Origin: Maea johnstoni
Taxonomy: Eukaryota > Annelida > Polychaeta > Spionida > Magelonidae
Reading direction: 5' to 3'
Assembly: GCA_963942565.1 (NCBI GenBank)
Contig: OZ012698.1
Location: 28,977,916 to 29,041,915, forward strand
Length of the DNA: 64,000 nucleotides
The notes under the pieces are model-generated. The model saw nothing but the letters and a program-made list of their open reading frames with translations, searched no databases and had not been told where the DNA came from. Shown piece by piece: positions 31,831 to 44,705 of this stretch. The translations under genes and the position numbers were made by a program. How positions within the stretch are numbered: position 1 is the first letter of the stretch; every line of letters begins with the position of its first letter.

Positions 31831-32332
31831 ATGGGGACCTTGTTGAGGAGTAGTTCTGGTCTCGATTCTGGGTATATGCATATGGACAGGGTGGACATTG
31901 AACATTAAAGTTTGGGGTGCCTATAAAATGGACTGTTTTCGAACGATTCAAAAGATATGCAGTGGCTAAGTTGAAATTTGGGACAGTCCCAACATTGAAA
32001 TTTGGGGTACCTTCAAACTGACTGTTCTGGGGTGTTTCAAAACATATCCAGGGGCCATGACAATGTTGACATTTGGGGCAGTGATAATGTTGAAATTAAG
32101 GGTATCTATAAAATTGACTGTTTTGGGGTGTTGCTTAACCTGGTCAGTGGCAAACTGTTGACGTTTGAGGTATAGAATATTACTCTTTTGCCGATTAGTC
32201 GATTACCCTTTTCATTGAGCACCATAAAATAATTTTCTTCCACCTGAACAGGTTAACATAGGAGTGCCTTGCTTTAATTCAACCTATTCATACTTAGCGA
32301 TTTCCTTGACTATTTTCGCCTGGACATGTGAT

Positions 32333-33147
32333 TAGTGGTGGGACGATTGATCGCAAACTCAATTGCTCGGCTCGCTTTGGGCCGAGTTCCAATCAATTGA
32401 ACTTGCCATCCATCGCTCGATCTTTGCCGAGCGATAATGAAAATAAACACGACCAGACGGCCGCCATTTTGAGAGATACGTTTGATCGGCAGGATACACT
32501 GTTATACTCACTTCTGGAGTGGATTACAGTGTATAATCTCACAGAACCAGTGGAATTGGTAAGTAACAATGTTTATATGATTCAGCTTCATTGTATGCAT
32601 TACATTGATACTTTATTTCAGGATGCAATTGATGCGTAGAGTAGTCTTGCAATCCGAGGTATTCACTTTCAGTTTCATACATTTCGCAATTTCGCACATT
32701 AATTTCTATCCTTATTTCGGCTTTTATGTTCATTATATTTATTTATTATTACCACGGATTGCAAGTTCAGAATGTTTTGGGTTTTATGAATGCGTAGTTT
32801 TGCCGTTATTGCGTGTATATTAGGTAGCCGCCATGAGGGCAATGAACTTGCAATACGTGGTCATCGTAATTCTTGAATTTTCCGTGGCCTCACACTAGCT
32901 TTCTGTTCTCGTTTTGTCCTTATATATTCTTTTAATATATTTCTTATATATTGCAAGTCCAAATTGTCTTGTTTCTAGCTACTGTAGTTTGGGCCGTAAA
33001 ATTGTATTTTTTTACGTTTTTTGGGGGCTATGAAACAAGTGGTAGTTTACCTCAGTTAAACTACCAAATAATCGATTATAATCGATTAATCGTTCGGCGA
33101 TCTTGCCGAGCAGTCGAGCGGCAAAATTTCCACGATTCCCAGCACTA
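32333..33147. mobile_element. hAT element, group ii, 8-bp TSD cMtgtgat, copy A only, carrying a captured exon-like segment
   Basis: Ends are TAGTGGTGGGACGATT and ACGATTCCCAGCACTA; flanks CATGTGAT (32325-32332) and CCTGTGAT (33148-33155) match at 7 of 8. It splits a family-2 TTAA MITE. About 32466-32560 reads TLLYSLLEWITVYNLTEPVE and then L before gtaagt, similar to the start of a Hook/NuMA-type domain. The minus strand over the same spot has AAAATGGCGGCC. Confidence 0.8.
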
Positions 33148-34357
33148 CCTGTGATATCTAAAATCTGTAAGTATATATATATATATATGTTTATTAACTG
33201 TAATTTCTCAATTACAAAATCAAATTTAAATTAATCATAGTTTGGGGAAATATTTGGAGGGGAGTTTTTAGTTAGTTTCTAATTGACATTTCTCCTTCAA
33301 ATATTTTCAGAAATTTGCTTAAATTGTTAAAGTTTTCACCAAAATAGTCAGATGTTTTGGGTGCGCTGGGCATAAATGGGTTGAACTATCTATCATGTAC
33401 TAAATGTCTGTACATAATCTAGTTTTAGCTGCAGACAGGTTGTGACTGTTGACGTGCTGAGATATATATATAAGACCACAAGGAGGTCAAGGGCTGAGTT
33501 CAGAGATGAACGTTCATTGGCTAATAGCTGTGCTTATGAAACCTTGGGTATTGTATAAATACTAGACACATTTAGCTTTTTGTGGGACTTGGCCAGGATT
33601 TTCAAATTGAGTCAACTGGTGTCCTATTTTCAAAGGAGGTCTACTACATAATATATTAACATCCTTAACTTATTGAGAAATGCATACATGATTTATCTTT
33701 AAGCAATTTCTTAGCATTTTTATTAGATGAATCACTGCTGGGTAAGTAGGGCTCGACACACCAAAACTTATCAGGCAGCCTACAAGCCGGTCAATTAGAC
33801 TCCAGGTCATGTTACCCCACAAGTAATTTTGATTACCCGACCAATACAGGCAAGAATTTATCAAAATCATGTTTATACCGCTATTACTACCATAAGGGTT
33901 AAAGCTTCATCTCTGATATGAATGTGCTATATATATAAATATATATATATATATGATAAAAAAGTCAACCCTCCCCGTGCATGCCTACCTGCTCTCTCCC
34001 CTAGATTTGACTTGTACAGCGAAGATCTCAGTCAGTCATAGCTGTAGGGCAATGGGTTTTGTCACAAACCTGACTAAGTCCCTGGTACTTAATCCATAAT
34101 AAAAACAGATATATGGGTTACTTAAAGTATTCAATGAACTACTTATAGCACACACCCATATTTGTTACAAGATCACATTCATAGCTTGAGAGTCAGCAGT
34201 GACAAATACCAGCTTCATAGCTTCATACTGAAGTTGATTGGGATCATGTGTCTACACACCCATAGGGATCATGCTAGGGCACTTGAGGCAATGCTCTTTA
34301 ATCAATCAAATATCTTAATGTTACTGAATTCTATGGGTTCACATTTAGGACCAATTG

Positions 34358-34652
34358 TCATAGTCTAAGCCAGCAGGGCGTCTGGGCATCATTTGAATAT
34401 ACAATCCCTCAAAAATCACCCTCAGGATGTCCACCCAATTACAAGTGTTAGCAAATAATTTCTTGAAATGTTAATTTCAATCATGGTATTGAATTATTTC
34501 AACCTCAAAACAATTTCTAGGACAAAGTATAAGGATAACATGCATTATTTCAATAATTAAATACCTATTTATATGGTTGTAACCTGAGTATATTATGGCC
34601 TCCCTTGAAAAAGAGCATCCAGTTTCTAAATCCTGGCTAAGACCCTGCCAAC
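34358..34652. mobile_element. Group-i hAT-like element, diverged (copy A)
   Basis: The left end reads CATAGTCTAAGCCAGC and the right end CTGGCTAAGACCCTG. The partner in copy B (about 54455-55240) contains the 54675-55163 insertion. I could not confirm its target duplication. Confidence 0.6.
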
Positions 34653-35832
34653 CATTATGTATCAACTTCAATTGTAGCTATGATTATAATTCAGGTTGCT
34701 AACATGTGTTGAGGCTATTGCTAACCAGTAGTGTTAAATGCTTATGTTCAATACAATATTTAGTAAATGGATAATAAAACTAAGTTCTAAAGACAATGAG
34801 TGAACATGGCTTCTAGCATCCATCGTCACACTCAAACGTACCTGTACAAAAATGCTTCTATTTTCAGGGAATATGTTTTATGTTCAACACCCTTGGAGGA
34901 ATTTCATTTATCATAATGCACGCACCAAGGGGGTAATTTCTGCTGAGCCAAATCCCCTAATTTTCTATGAAATTACTTAGTAATGATAACCTCCCTAGCT
35001 GTGTCTGTGCAACACCCAAATTTTTATTTAATCTAAGGAGGCTATGCTTGTCCAAGCAAAATAAATGTATGTTATGCAGTATCGCTGTTCATTTCAACAA
35101 TAAAACTAGGATTACAAAGATGAACAAAGTTCTACGAAAAACAAAAAAATAGAGAACAAAAAATAAAGAACAATAACTAATGTCAAGTAACTTAGGGTAT
35201 TGTGTCTCAGGCATGATGGGATTTGGGCATAATCAGCCTCATTCCTTTCCTGAATTACTTAAGTCCTATAGAACAAGGACATTGTTTTTTATCTATTTAT
35301 TTCAATTTTAAAACATCTTACACAAAGCTGTGCATTTGAACGTCAGATTTCGTTCACTTCCACAAATATCTTCTCAACAGTTTTATTGCCAGCAATATCA
35401 CTACATTAGTCTTAATCAAGTCAATGAAATGAAGAGCAATGCCATTGATCATCAGAAATGTCAACAAACAGACAAAGGTGTAGGTGAATCATTATGGACC
35501 AATCATTATAAAACAAGCACATGAAATGATAAACAAATACCTTTGGCATTATCTACCCACCATTATGGGTGTTTAAAATGACTCTACGATAAATGTTCAA
35601 GGAAAAAATGCCATAAACCTCTAATCAGACTTCCAGCTGGCAGTGGTATGGTAGATAACGTGCATCGTGTTGAAAACAAGTCGAGGTGATTCGTGCTTGG
35701 TCATAGACATAGAAGTCAGTTCACTTTCAAGTAGATCTAACAGTTTCATACGAAATGCTCATTCCATGGCCAAGGACAACCAACGAATATACCACACTCA
35801 CCGCATCGAAACAAAGCTAAGTAACTACTCAC

Positions 35833-35990
35833 CTGTTCGGTAGCGACTACATCTGTGTCTATGTGCCAAAATTGGTAAAATATCAATGTTTTAAAAGCTT
35901 GAGTAGTTATTTAGCTACGAGACTTCATTCCACACAAATCAACATGGCGTCCAGATCTGCAGGTCATGTGACCTAGGTCGATGTAGAGGG
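35833..35990 (-). other. Probable non-coding first exon and core promoter of the RNF13-like gene (copy A)
   Basis: A strong donor (GAACAG then gtgagt) lies at 35833 on the minus strand. The exon-1 acceptor at 24139 needs an upstream 5' UTR exon, and this one is correctly oriented, locally GC-enriched and kept in copy B. The right edge given is approximate because the transcription start cannot be read. The block holds an AACATGGCG YY1-type motif on the plus strand and a GTCACATGAC motif on the minus strand. Confidence 0.6.
35963..35972 (-). promoter_or_regulatory. MiT/TFE-type E-box (GTCACATGAC) at the RNF13-like promoter, copy A
   Basis: The 10-mer GTCACATGAC is an M-box/CLEAR-like palindrome (TCACATGA core) of the kind bound by TFEB/MITF-family factors on lysosomal gene promoters. 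It lies about 130 bp upstream of the 5' exon donor. Copy B keeps it unchanged. A single E-box can occur by chance. Confidence 0.4.
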
Positions 35991-35999
35991 CGCTGCGAG

Positions 36000-37560
36000 A
36001 TGTAAATACGGCGGCGTGGCAGGAGGCATCCTTCGTGGATGTGTACTGCCTATTCAGTATTCACACACTAAGGAACTTGGCCAGCCCACACAATTAAAAT
36101 TGCAAATTGGAAGAGTGCAAATTAAAGTCGAACGATTTTCGAGTGATTTAAGCATTTGAAAATTCCTTGTACAATTTATTGATAATAAAATACTCAGATA
36201 CAAAAAAGAATTAAGATAGAAATATGGAAACATATAAATGTGCGCGCCCTTCAGTTCTTTAGCTACATCTTGACACATCTTGTGGTTGCTCATCTAAGGC
36301 TATATGTATATGTCGTTTTAATCGGGAAAATATTCTAAAACAATTACATAGAATAAGTAAGCTTTGACGATCTCGATACCATAGGCATAGTTACTATAAT
36401 GCACATTTGGACAACAATTAAATTAAATAGGGCCTGTCCTGATCACTGTGTTGTCTAAGGCGTTGCCATTGACTGCTAGCTGACTCACACCACTCTCCGG
36501 GTTTGAATCCCACCCGCCCTTTTTCTTACCGAGGAACACATTTCCCCTGTGAACAAAGACCACTCCAGAAAATAGACATTCTCAAGTCTCATTGTTGTCA
36601 GTAATTTCTCAATCTGATTTCATTACATCCTAAACCTTAGATAAGCAAACTCTTCTTGGTCCTTGCCTAAACATAGACATAAACCTTTCCTGTGATGGGA
36701 TTAAAGGGATACATACCACACACGTGCAGGGGTGGGATACAATTGTAATTAAACCAAAGCCCAGGTGGGGACCAGTGTAAGTGCAATTTAACCCAAGCCA
36801 GCTAATGTTCTATTGCAATTTTGTCATCCTTTGTCTTAATGAAAATTGAGGGCACATGTCTTTAGTTTGCTTTGAGATTTTATGTAGTATTGTCTTGGAT
36901 TAAGAAAAGAATGGATATGTAACGAGAGACCAATTACTATATGCCCTATAGTTACATGCTAGCCTCATGCCAGGACTAGCAGATAAGGCAAGCAGCACGA
37001 GGTCACATGGGAACAAGGACCAATCAGGGCTCCCGCATCGATTACATTACAGAGAAACCTTATCTCCACCACCTGCTGGGGGTGCCCAGAGCACCTATTA
37101 GCGACTATTAATTGACACTGGTTGAGGCTAGCATGTTCAGGTTGACCGGCTGGTTTCCATTCCATGTGTTGGTCTTCTAAGGTATTGTATATGCGAGGGA
37201 GAACCAACTTGGGCGGGACAAGTGCCTAGGCGTATCTCGTATCATATTACCCGGGAACGTATACAGATTACCGTCTTGGTTCAACCTTCGGAATCTTGGT
37301 TCTCTCCACAGTGGAACTCAGTTCATAAAAATGCTTTATATTAAAACACAATATCAACATAAGATGGAATATCCCCTTTATTCAAAAGGAAATCATCAAG
37401 TTAGGTGTGCAGTTGGTTGTTAATATACGTTATTGTATGAAGTGTTGAGTATGCTATTAATTAGAATACTAACATAAATAAACAGTCCGGAAAAACATTG
37501 TACTAGTATTTAGTATCTGACTGATTTCAAAATGTGCCAAAGCTACAAATAAGACATGTA
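36000..37560. other. Upstream flank of copy A, no gene recognised
   Basis: A SINE-like block on the plus strand (about 36440-36640) has TTGTCTAAGGCGTTGCCATT at its head and a GGGTTTGAATCCC B-box-like word. Nothing else is recognised. The same sequence recurs at about 59040-60500 in copy B. Confidence 0.5.
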
Positions 37561-37655
37561 ATTACAGTGGTGTAGCGTCGTTACTTGATATGAGGATAAA
37601 ATGCCAAAGAGTGAATATCTCTCATTGTAGCATACAGGTAAGTCTCTTGTTATGC

Positions 37656-37657
<2 letters not shown>

Positions 37658-37707
<50 letters not shown>

Positions 37708-37730
37708 CCCCCGGGGGGGGGGGGGGGGGC
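37658..37730. repeat. (CA)n followed by a poly-G run
   Basis: About 48 bp of CA dinucleotide are followed by a short bridge and some 18 consecutive G. The partner at 60585-60622 is shorter and lacks the G run. Confidence 0.9.
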
Positions 37731-38766
37731 TCTCAGGTCCGCGATTTTGTAAAGGAAGGGTACTTTTTTGTACCCAGGTACGAAGTGTGGGGACTGAAAA
37801 ATCCCTTTACAATCCATGGAATATACGCGGCTCTGACGCCGAGTAACTCTCGATGTGTCTGGGCTTCCGAGTCTGCTGCCGCTAAATAGACAGAGGATTA
37901 TAAAATCTAAAGTTGAAAAATACGTGTTCCCGTTCATCCAATGTCAATGTTTTGATAAACGAAGGGGTGATTTTTTTACTGGAAAAAGTCAGCGTTTTTT
38001 TTTAATAAGGGTGTTTTTTTGGCCAGAAATCAGTGCTTTAGGGGAATCTTTTAATTTTGATAACGAGCGTATGTACCCCCCTATATACCAAAGTGCCCCC
38101 ACCCCCGGGACACATGCGCAGTCGCACACACAAACATTTGGACGCACGCACGCACGCGTCTTCGTACGTACGTACGTGTGTATGTGTGTTTGCATGTTTT
38201 TTGTGTCTATCCATCTATGTGTGTATATGTGGCATTATGTGTCCCGTTTAGGTATGACAAATTGTTCCATTGGGCGAATTACAAAGTACGTTTTAAATCT
38301 CACACTAAGAACTTTCTTTTTTACTAAAAAGCTAGCATTACCGCATTACCACCCCCTTTTTATGATTCATTTATATCAAAGGCACCATTCAAGGAACCTC
38401 ATGCGAAATTTTAGAAAATTGATTGTCAGAACTGAATACATACATTAGTCCTGTATGTTACGTGTGATGATGTCATCGTTCTTGGGAAATCACGATGCAC
38501 TGGCGCCATCTATTGTTTTTTACGAGTCATGCAGTGAGACTTGTTGAGCATTTTTTAAGTCGGGTCACACTCACCTGTTGTTATGCGTTTATAACTGTTT
38601 CAATACAATCCAAATCCTCAAACCCTATTATAAACAGAACAATAATTGCCATCATTCAAACTATTTGTAAAAAGCAGACAGAAGGGAAAAAGATACCACG
38701 TTGGTGAAGTTAAATATAGTTTGGCATATCAAATGCAGTTAGAAGAAGCAGGGAGAATCTATTAAT

Positions 38767-38840
38767 GACTCTTCTAACTTCTTCCAGGGACACTCCAATA
38801 TTAATTCATTGGAGTGTCCCTAGAAGAAGTTAGAAGAGTC
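38767..38840. repeat. Hairpin with 33-bp arms, copy A only
   Basis: Arms of 33 bp with one mismatch surround an 8-base loop. The inner parts read AGGGACACTCCAAT and its complement. Copy B lacks the extra sequence, reading ATGCAGTAAGAAGAGTC. Confidence 0.8.
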
Positions 38841-40037
38841 TATAGCGCTAACCAACAATAAAGAACCCCAAATTCCAGGAAGTCTGGAACAACGTGTTTA
38901 ATGGATTATGTAATATCTAATTCAGGTGAGTGATGATATGAAAAGGTATTTATTACGCATTGTTGTTATAAGTCATGAACCAGACCTTTTTGTATGTAAT
39001 GTACTTGTATAATCTTGTGATTGTCTTTGTTATTGTCTTATGTGCCATGAAATGAAAAAGAAAACAGCAATTTATTTGTGAAATTAAAAATACTACTGTT
39101 TCAATACTTTCCCAAACTTTTATTTTGACTTAACTGTTTTGACTAAAATTGTTTATTTACACACTTGGCAACTTTTGGGAAGTTGTCAAAGTCTTGCGAT
39201 ACTCTACACCGGTGACATCTATTGGATATGGAACAAATTGAAATACTTTATTACGATTTTCATGACACCACTGCCAATCTCAAAAAGAAATTGTTACAAA
39301 AACATGTTTTTTATAAGTTATGTACCGTTATGACAATACCTGCCAATTCTAAATAGTTTCCTGAGAGATGATTTTTAAAACTTGATGTTTTGACTATAGT
39401 GATTATCATATATTTCAAATTTGATGATTTAACATATTTTAAGAAAACTATGTATGATCATTTATCTATCCATAAAGTGGGATCCTCTGACTAACCGATA
39501 TATTTTATAGGATAATGGAAAATGCGGTACCAATTGGGTAACTCTAGTATGCTATTTGTACTAAATCCTGCCAAAAAAGTCCTATTCCACAAACTTTGAC
39601 CATCTGTGAATCGAAAACTAACCGGATGACATGTCATTTATTTCATGTCTTCTTGTTAAGAGCATTGCGTAGATAGTTTAGACAAAATCTGGTGAAAATC
39701 AAACTCGGCAATTCTGACATATACCTATTTTGGGTTAAAAACTTGTTTTTGAATTCTTTGATTTTGCCCTATAACTCCTATATAACCGCAAAAAATAATT
39801 TCAACATGGCAGAGCAGTATATTAGGCGTTGGAATTGTCAGTATCTCCGAAGGGATGAATTAGCAGAAGAAAGAAACCATTTTTGAAGAATTAGATGTTT
39901 GTGACATGAATTGCATCATTTCTAAAAAGAAATCTGTGAAAACAAAGGCGATGACCTCATGGATTAAAGTTGTTTTGAAGACCATTGCTGTGCTCTGTCC
40001 TTAACTGATGCAGAGTTTTAGGAAATTTTAACTGATA

Positions 40038-40153
<116 letters not shown>

Positions 40154-40991
40154 CGTAAGACCTTAATGTGACTGGTGCTGTTTCGTAGTGACATCTATTG
40201 TCAGTTGTGGGTATCACATTCTGGGCCATTTTGATGACAAGCACAATCTCCCATAACACCGTGGATGTGTGAGGTTGTGTAATATGCTCTTGTTGTTCCC
40301 AACTGTTGTCTTCTAAATTCAAGATTCCTTTATGTTAGAATATTGCTTCCCTTCTTATATTTGGGGTTGTATTATATTGGTGTTTTATATTTCAATATCT
40401 ATGTATTGTTCTAAGCACCTTTAAGTTGCATTGTGGGCTAGCATCATCAGATAGAATCTCAAGAAAAATCTATGATGGCTGACAAGAAAAATTCACCACC
40501 TCTTAAAATACACAGGTTTCTGTGTAAATTGAATGGCAAAATGGCTCGAGAATATTCTGAAATTAGGAGCAAAAAGGTTGATTCTTTTCCTTAAAAACAA
40601 ATTCTTTCGCGTGAAATGAGGGAAAACATGTAAAATTACATATAGGGGCTCCTGTACTTGAGAAGAGTGCAAGGACAAAATCACATCATTTGCTACAATA
40701 AAAGAGGACACTAGTGTTACCCTCGCAGAAACTGTTATCGAACTTCATTGCTCAACAATTCAACAAGCTTTTAAAGCAAATGTGATCTGCTAAATAATAA
40801 AAATATTTCATTAAAATATTTGTATGGCTATCAATTTGCCCAATTAAGTTTAATATGTGCCCACTCCTAAACTAGAACCTGACCCCTGGTGGCCAGGATT
40901 GGAACTAAACAAAATACCGCGAAGGAGGCCCCTCATGAACCGCGTGAAATCTCCTGATTTTGGATGGTTGAATGTTGACAGGTATGGTACA

Positions 40992-41098
40992 TGTATGTAT
41001 GTATGTATGTATTATATATGTATGTATGTATTCGCGTGTTTTTATGCATATTTGTATATATATTTTTTTTACATAGGTATACATTTTTATATGTCCGT

Positions 41099-41162
<64 letters not shown>

Positions 41163-41510
41163 ATGTATGTATGTATGTATGTATGTGTGTGTGTGAGTGT
41201 GTGTGTTTGTGTGTATGTATGTATGTATGTATGTATGTATGTATGTATGTATGTATGTATGTATGTATGTATGTATGTATGTATGGGGCGCCGTCCTTAA
41301 CATCCATACTTTTGTTGAGAGAAGTACTTTTGTCCTACAAAAGTTATTTTTGTTGGACAAAAGAATGTAAATATATACTTGCATGGATATATTTAGGTAG
41401 TACGTACGTACGCGTATGTATGTATGTATGCATTAGCTAGTATGTATGTATGTATGTATGTATGTATGTATGTATGTATGTATGTATGTATGTATGTATG
41501 TATGTAGGTG
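40992..41510. repeat. (ATGT)n and (GT)n microsatellite cluster next to the gap
   Basis: Blocks of ATGT tetramers and GT dinucleotides (40992-41035, 41096-41285, 41416-41510) are separated by short unique pieces. Open frames on both strands are repeat artefacts. A related ATGT array ends the window (63908-64000). Confidence 0.95.
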
Positions 41511-41918
41511 TGTAAGAAATGTTTGTATGCGTGCCTCCTTTTTAATTCTTAAAATGTTGAGTCATTCACCATCGTTGCATTTGTCGAGATTTTATCAGTT
41601 GTGTAATGTAATAAGTTTAATCCCTGAAATAATACACAGTCATGGCAGGCTCACCCCACTATATAAATGTCATTAGAACGATTTTAGTGGTATACTGGCC
41701 GAGTCTTTCTTCCACTTGTTCCCTCAGTGCATCAACGCAAATAGAATTTCTTTTGAGTAATATTTTGTCTGTCTGAGAAAAGGCCTTTCATGTGGAAAAT
41801 AGTTAAAAGAGAAATGTCGGGCCTTACACAACCTAAAACTTTCTTTCAATAGTTTTTTTTTTAAATCGGGCTTTTAAAAGTTATGGTTATGTCCGTAAAG
41901 CGCATTTCAGGCGGCCAC

Positions 41919-42118
41919 NNNNNNNNNNNNNNNNNNNNNNNNNNNNNNNNNNNNNNNNNNNNNNNNNNNNNNNNNNNNNNNNNNNNNNNNNNNNNNNNNN
42001 NNNNNNNNNNNNNNNNNNNNNNNNNNNNNNNNNNNNNNNNNNNNNNNNNNNNNNNNNNNNNNNNNNNNNNNNNNNNNNNNNNNNNNNNNNNNNNNNNNNN
42101 NNNNNNNNNNNNNNNNNN
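41919..42118. other. Assembly gap of exactly 200 N
   Basis: The gap separates copy A plus its 1.5-kb extension from copy B. A round-number N run usually marks a gap of unknown size. Confidence 0.99.
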
Positions 42119-44568
42119 GGTCCTAACTCAGTCCCTGCCTTCACATTTATGCAGGTTCCACAATACTTGTATAAAAGTAACAGCTGCTCAGCTTAGAGGA
42201 TGGATTAACACTGTTAAGAACAGGTGTTCTGGCAAATAATAGCATGATATTTCAATGTAATTTACCTCCATTGTGCAAAGACAGGCAGACAATAGTTATG
42301 AGGACTGACTGGATAAATGTTTAAAACAATTTAGATTCATAAGTGGCATTTTTTTCTCTCCTTCACCAATTAGAACAATATGGTGTTTATTATAGAAACA
42401 GTCACAGGATCAAGACAATAGCACGCGGCAGGTTGGTTCAGACTCGTGATATATATTCATATTGTGCAATATGTGCCTGGGAGGCTACCATCATAGTTTT
42501 AACCCATTAATGCTTAATAGGCTATCGGCCAATCCTGAAAAGAGCCTCCGTTAAGGAGTAACCCCAACCCGTCTTATAACAAAACACAACATGTTTTTTT
42601 GCGAAAGATATATGTGTCTGATGAAAGAAAATCCATGTTGTGGTGAAAAAATTTGGTGGCAGCTATGTTTTACGGAGAAAAACGTGCATCGATATTGCAA
42701 ATTTCACAAAAAAATGACTTTTTTTTTAAACGGTGCAGGACAACCACAAATATTTATCAAATTGATTCAGACTTGGTATGGAGTTAGATATTATGAAGCT
42801 TGATACGCATAAAATGAATTATCCTGGCTGAACAACTCTTATTGTGAAATAATGGACTTTTTATGTCAAAAACGGCCATTTTTTTGCATTTAAAAAAAAA
42901 TCTTTAGTGATGTTTAATTTTTGTAGAATTTTCCTTACACAAACTTATCAAAATGATACACCAAAATTATTGCTAGACATTCCCCTTTCAAATGAGGCCT
43001 TATTCATATAATTTGGTTGGCTACAGGATCTCTTATGGGGAATTCATTTCCCCTACCCCCATTTTTGAAAAATCCTCAAAAATGCTGAAAAATAGAAGTA
43101 AATTTTTATAAAACTGTTCTTTCCAATATTCCTCGTACAAATTACTCTTGATTATTAGTAAGGTCCTTTTCTAGTGAAAAAGAAGTAAAATGAAGTGTTT
43201 AAGTTGTGTTTGCACTGAGTGACCTTACATTTAGGGTAAATATGCAGAAACGTGTAAATTGAGTATTTTTGGACATTTTAGTTTTAATAAAAGGCATCTA
43301 AGAAGTTCTTCAGGCAGGCAATCTAGATATCTTTAGAAAAAAGACACTAAAGGCTTTCATTTGATACATCATTAGACCCCCCTTGCACATTTTTGTGTTA
43401 AAAATATGACTTCATACATATAGCAGCTGTAGTGAGGGCTATATACAGCAACTTGGTGAAAACTCACCTAATGGCCATCATTTTCTTGTTTTGTGGCTTC
43501 TTAGCATTATTCTTCACTCAAATTACATTTAACAGTTAATAAGGTCCTTGTGTAGTGAAATTGGTGAAGAAAAATGTTACAGATGTGTTTGTACTGAGTG
43601 ACCCCACATTTAGGGTAAGTATGCAGAAATGGGGAAAACATTGTATCTTTGGATTTTTTTGTTTTGATAAAAGGCATATATGAAATTGTGCAGGCAAACG
43701 ATAGATATCTTCAGAAAGTAAGCACTATGAGCTTTCTTTTGATTACTTTTAGACCCCTTGCACATTCTTGTATTGAAAATATGGCAGAGCAAAACAATGT
43801 GGTTATTGAAAAATTACCAGAAAAACTAAATATCCTTTGAACAGTGCTAGACGCAGCCAATTAATTTTCTAAATCACCTATATTTTGCAGAAAGTTTGAT
43901 TTTATGAGGCTTGCTATGCACAAAAAGAATTAATCTGACTTTAAAGCCACTTAAGAGTGTGATAAAAAGCACTTTTTTAATGTCAAAACAGGCATTTTTG
44001 AGGATATTTGTATTGCTCTCTTGTTTCTGTGATATGTACTGTACACAAACTTAGCAAAATCATGTAGCAATTTAGTCAAATGACTTCCTCTTTCATATGG
44101 TGCTTTAATCACATACTTAAGTTGGCTACAGGCTGTATGATGTTAAACCACAGCAGAGAGTTCAAGACCCTGTCAGTGGTATATAATATTATCTCATGAT
44201 TGGCAAAATCCTAGGCTTTTGATTGGTCAATTGGCCCATGATATGAAGCTGTATCATGAACTTCCTTCAATTCACCTCTCAGAATCTTGTATTAACCTCT
44301 CAGAATCTTGTATTAACCTCCAAGCATTCTTGTATTAACCTGCTGCTTTTTAGGGTAGGGAGAGTTGAGCATTGTTTTAGATGACTATGCCCATGATGCA
44401 ATTCCGAATTCTCCCTACCCCCCTAAGTGCATGATGCAACCACCAATTCTCCCAAACATTGTTTACGTCAATTTGAGCAAAACATTAAATCTGTTTGAAA
44501 CAACTTTTCGAGTTTGTTCATTTTTATTACCTAGGCAGAGGTCGAGGGGGCAATCATGAGATAAATTC

Positions 44569-44705
44569 GTTATCAACTGTTTTGGAGTATGATACAACTT
44601 ATATCTCGCAATCAGAGGGCTGTATCACCCTCGGCTGCGCCTCGGGTGATACAGCCCTCTGATTGCGAGATATAAGTTGTATCATACTCCAAAACAGTTG
44701 ATAAC
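44569..44705. repeat. Perfect palindrome: 62-bp arms and 13-base loop
   Basis: The left arm 44569-44630 (starting GTTATCAACTGTTTTGGAGT) and right arm 44644-44705 are exact reverse complements around TCGGCTGCGCCTC. Outside it, CTCATGATTGG (near 44190) and CAATCATGAG (near 44551) form another inverted pair, so the surrounding 44185-44705 stretch may be one small foldback element. Confidence 0.9.

Noticed and set aside
36440-36520. tRNA-like A and B box words
   Set aside because: They belong to a SINE-like repeat with imperfect boxes, and no cloverleaf could be drawn, so it is not called as a tRNA gene.
37855-38448. A 197-residue plus-strand open frame
   Set aside because: The equivalent frame is disrupted in copy B (about 60.8-61.5 kb) and the peptide has no recognisable features.
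40857-41440. Long tyrosine-valine-cysteine-methionine and threonine-histidine frames
   Set aside because: They are translations of ATGT and GT repeats.
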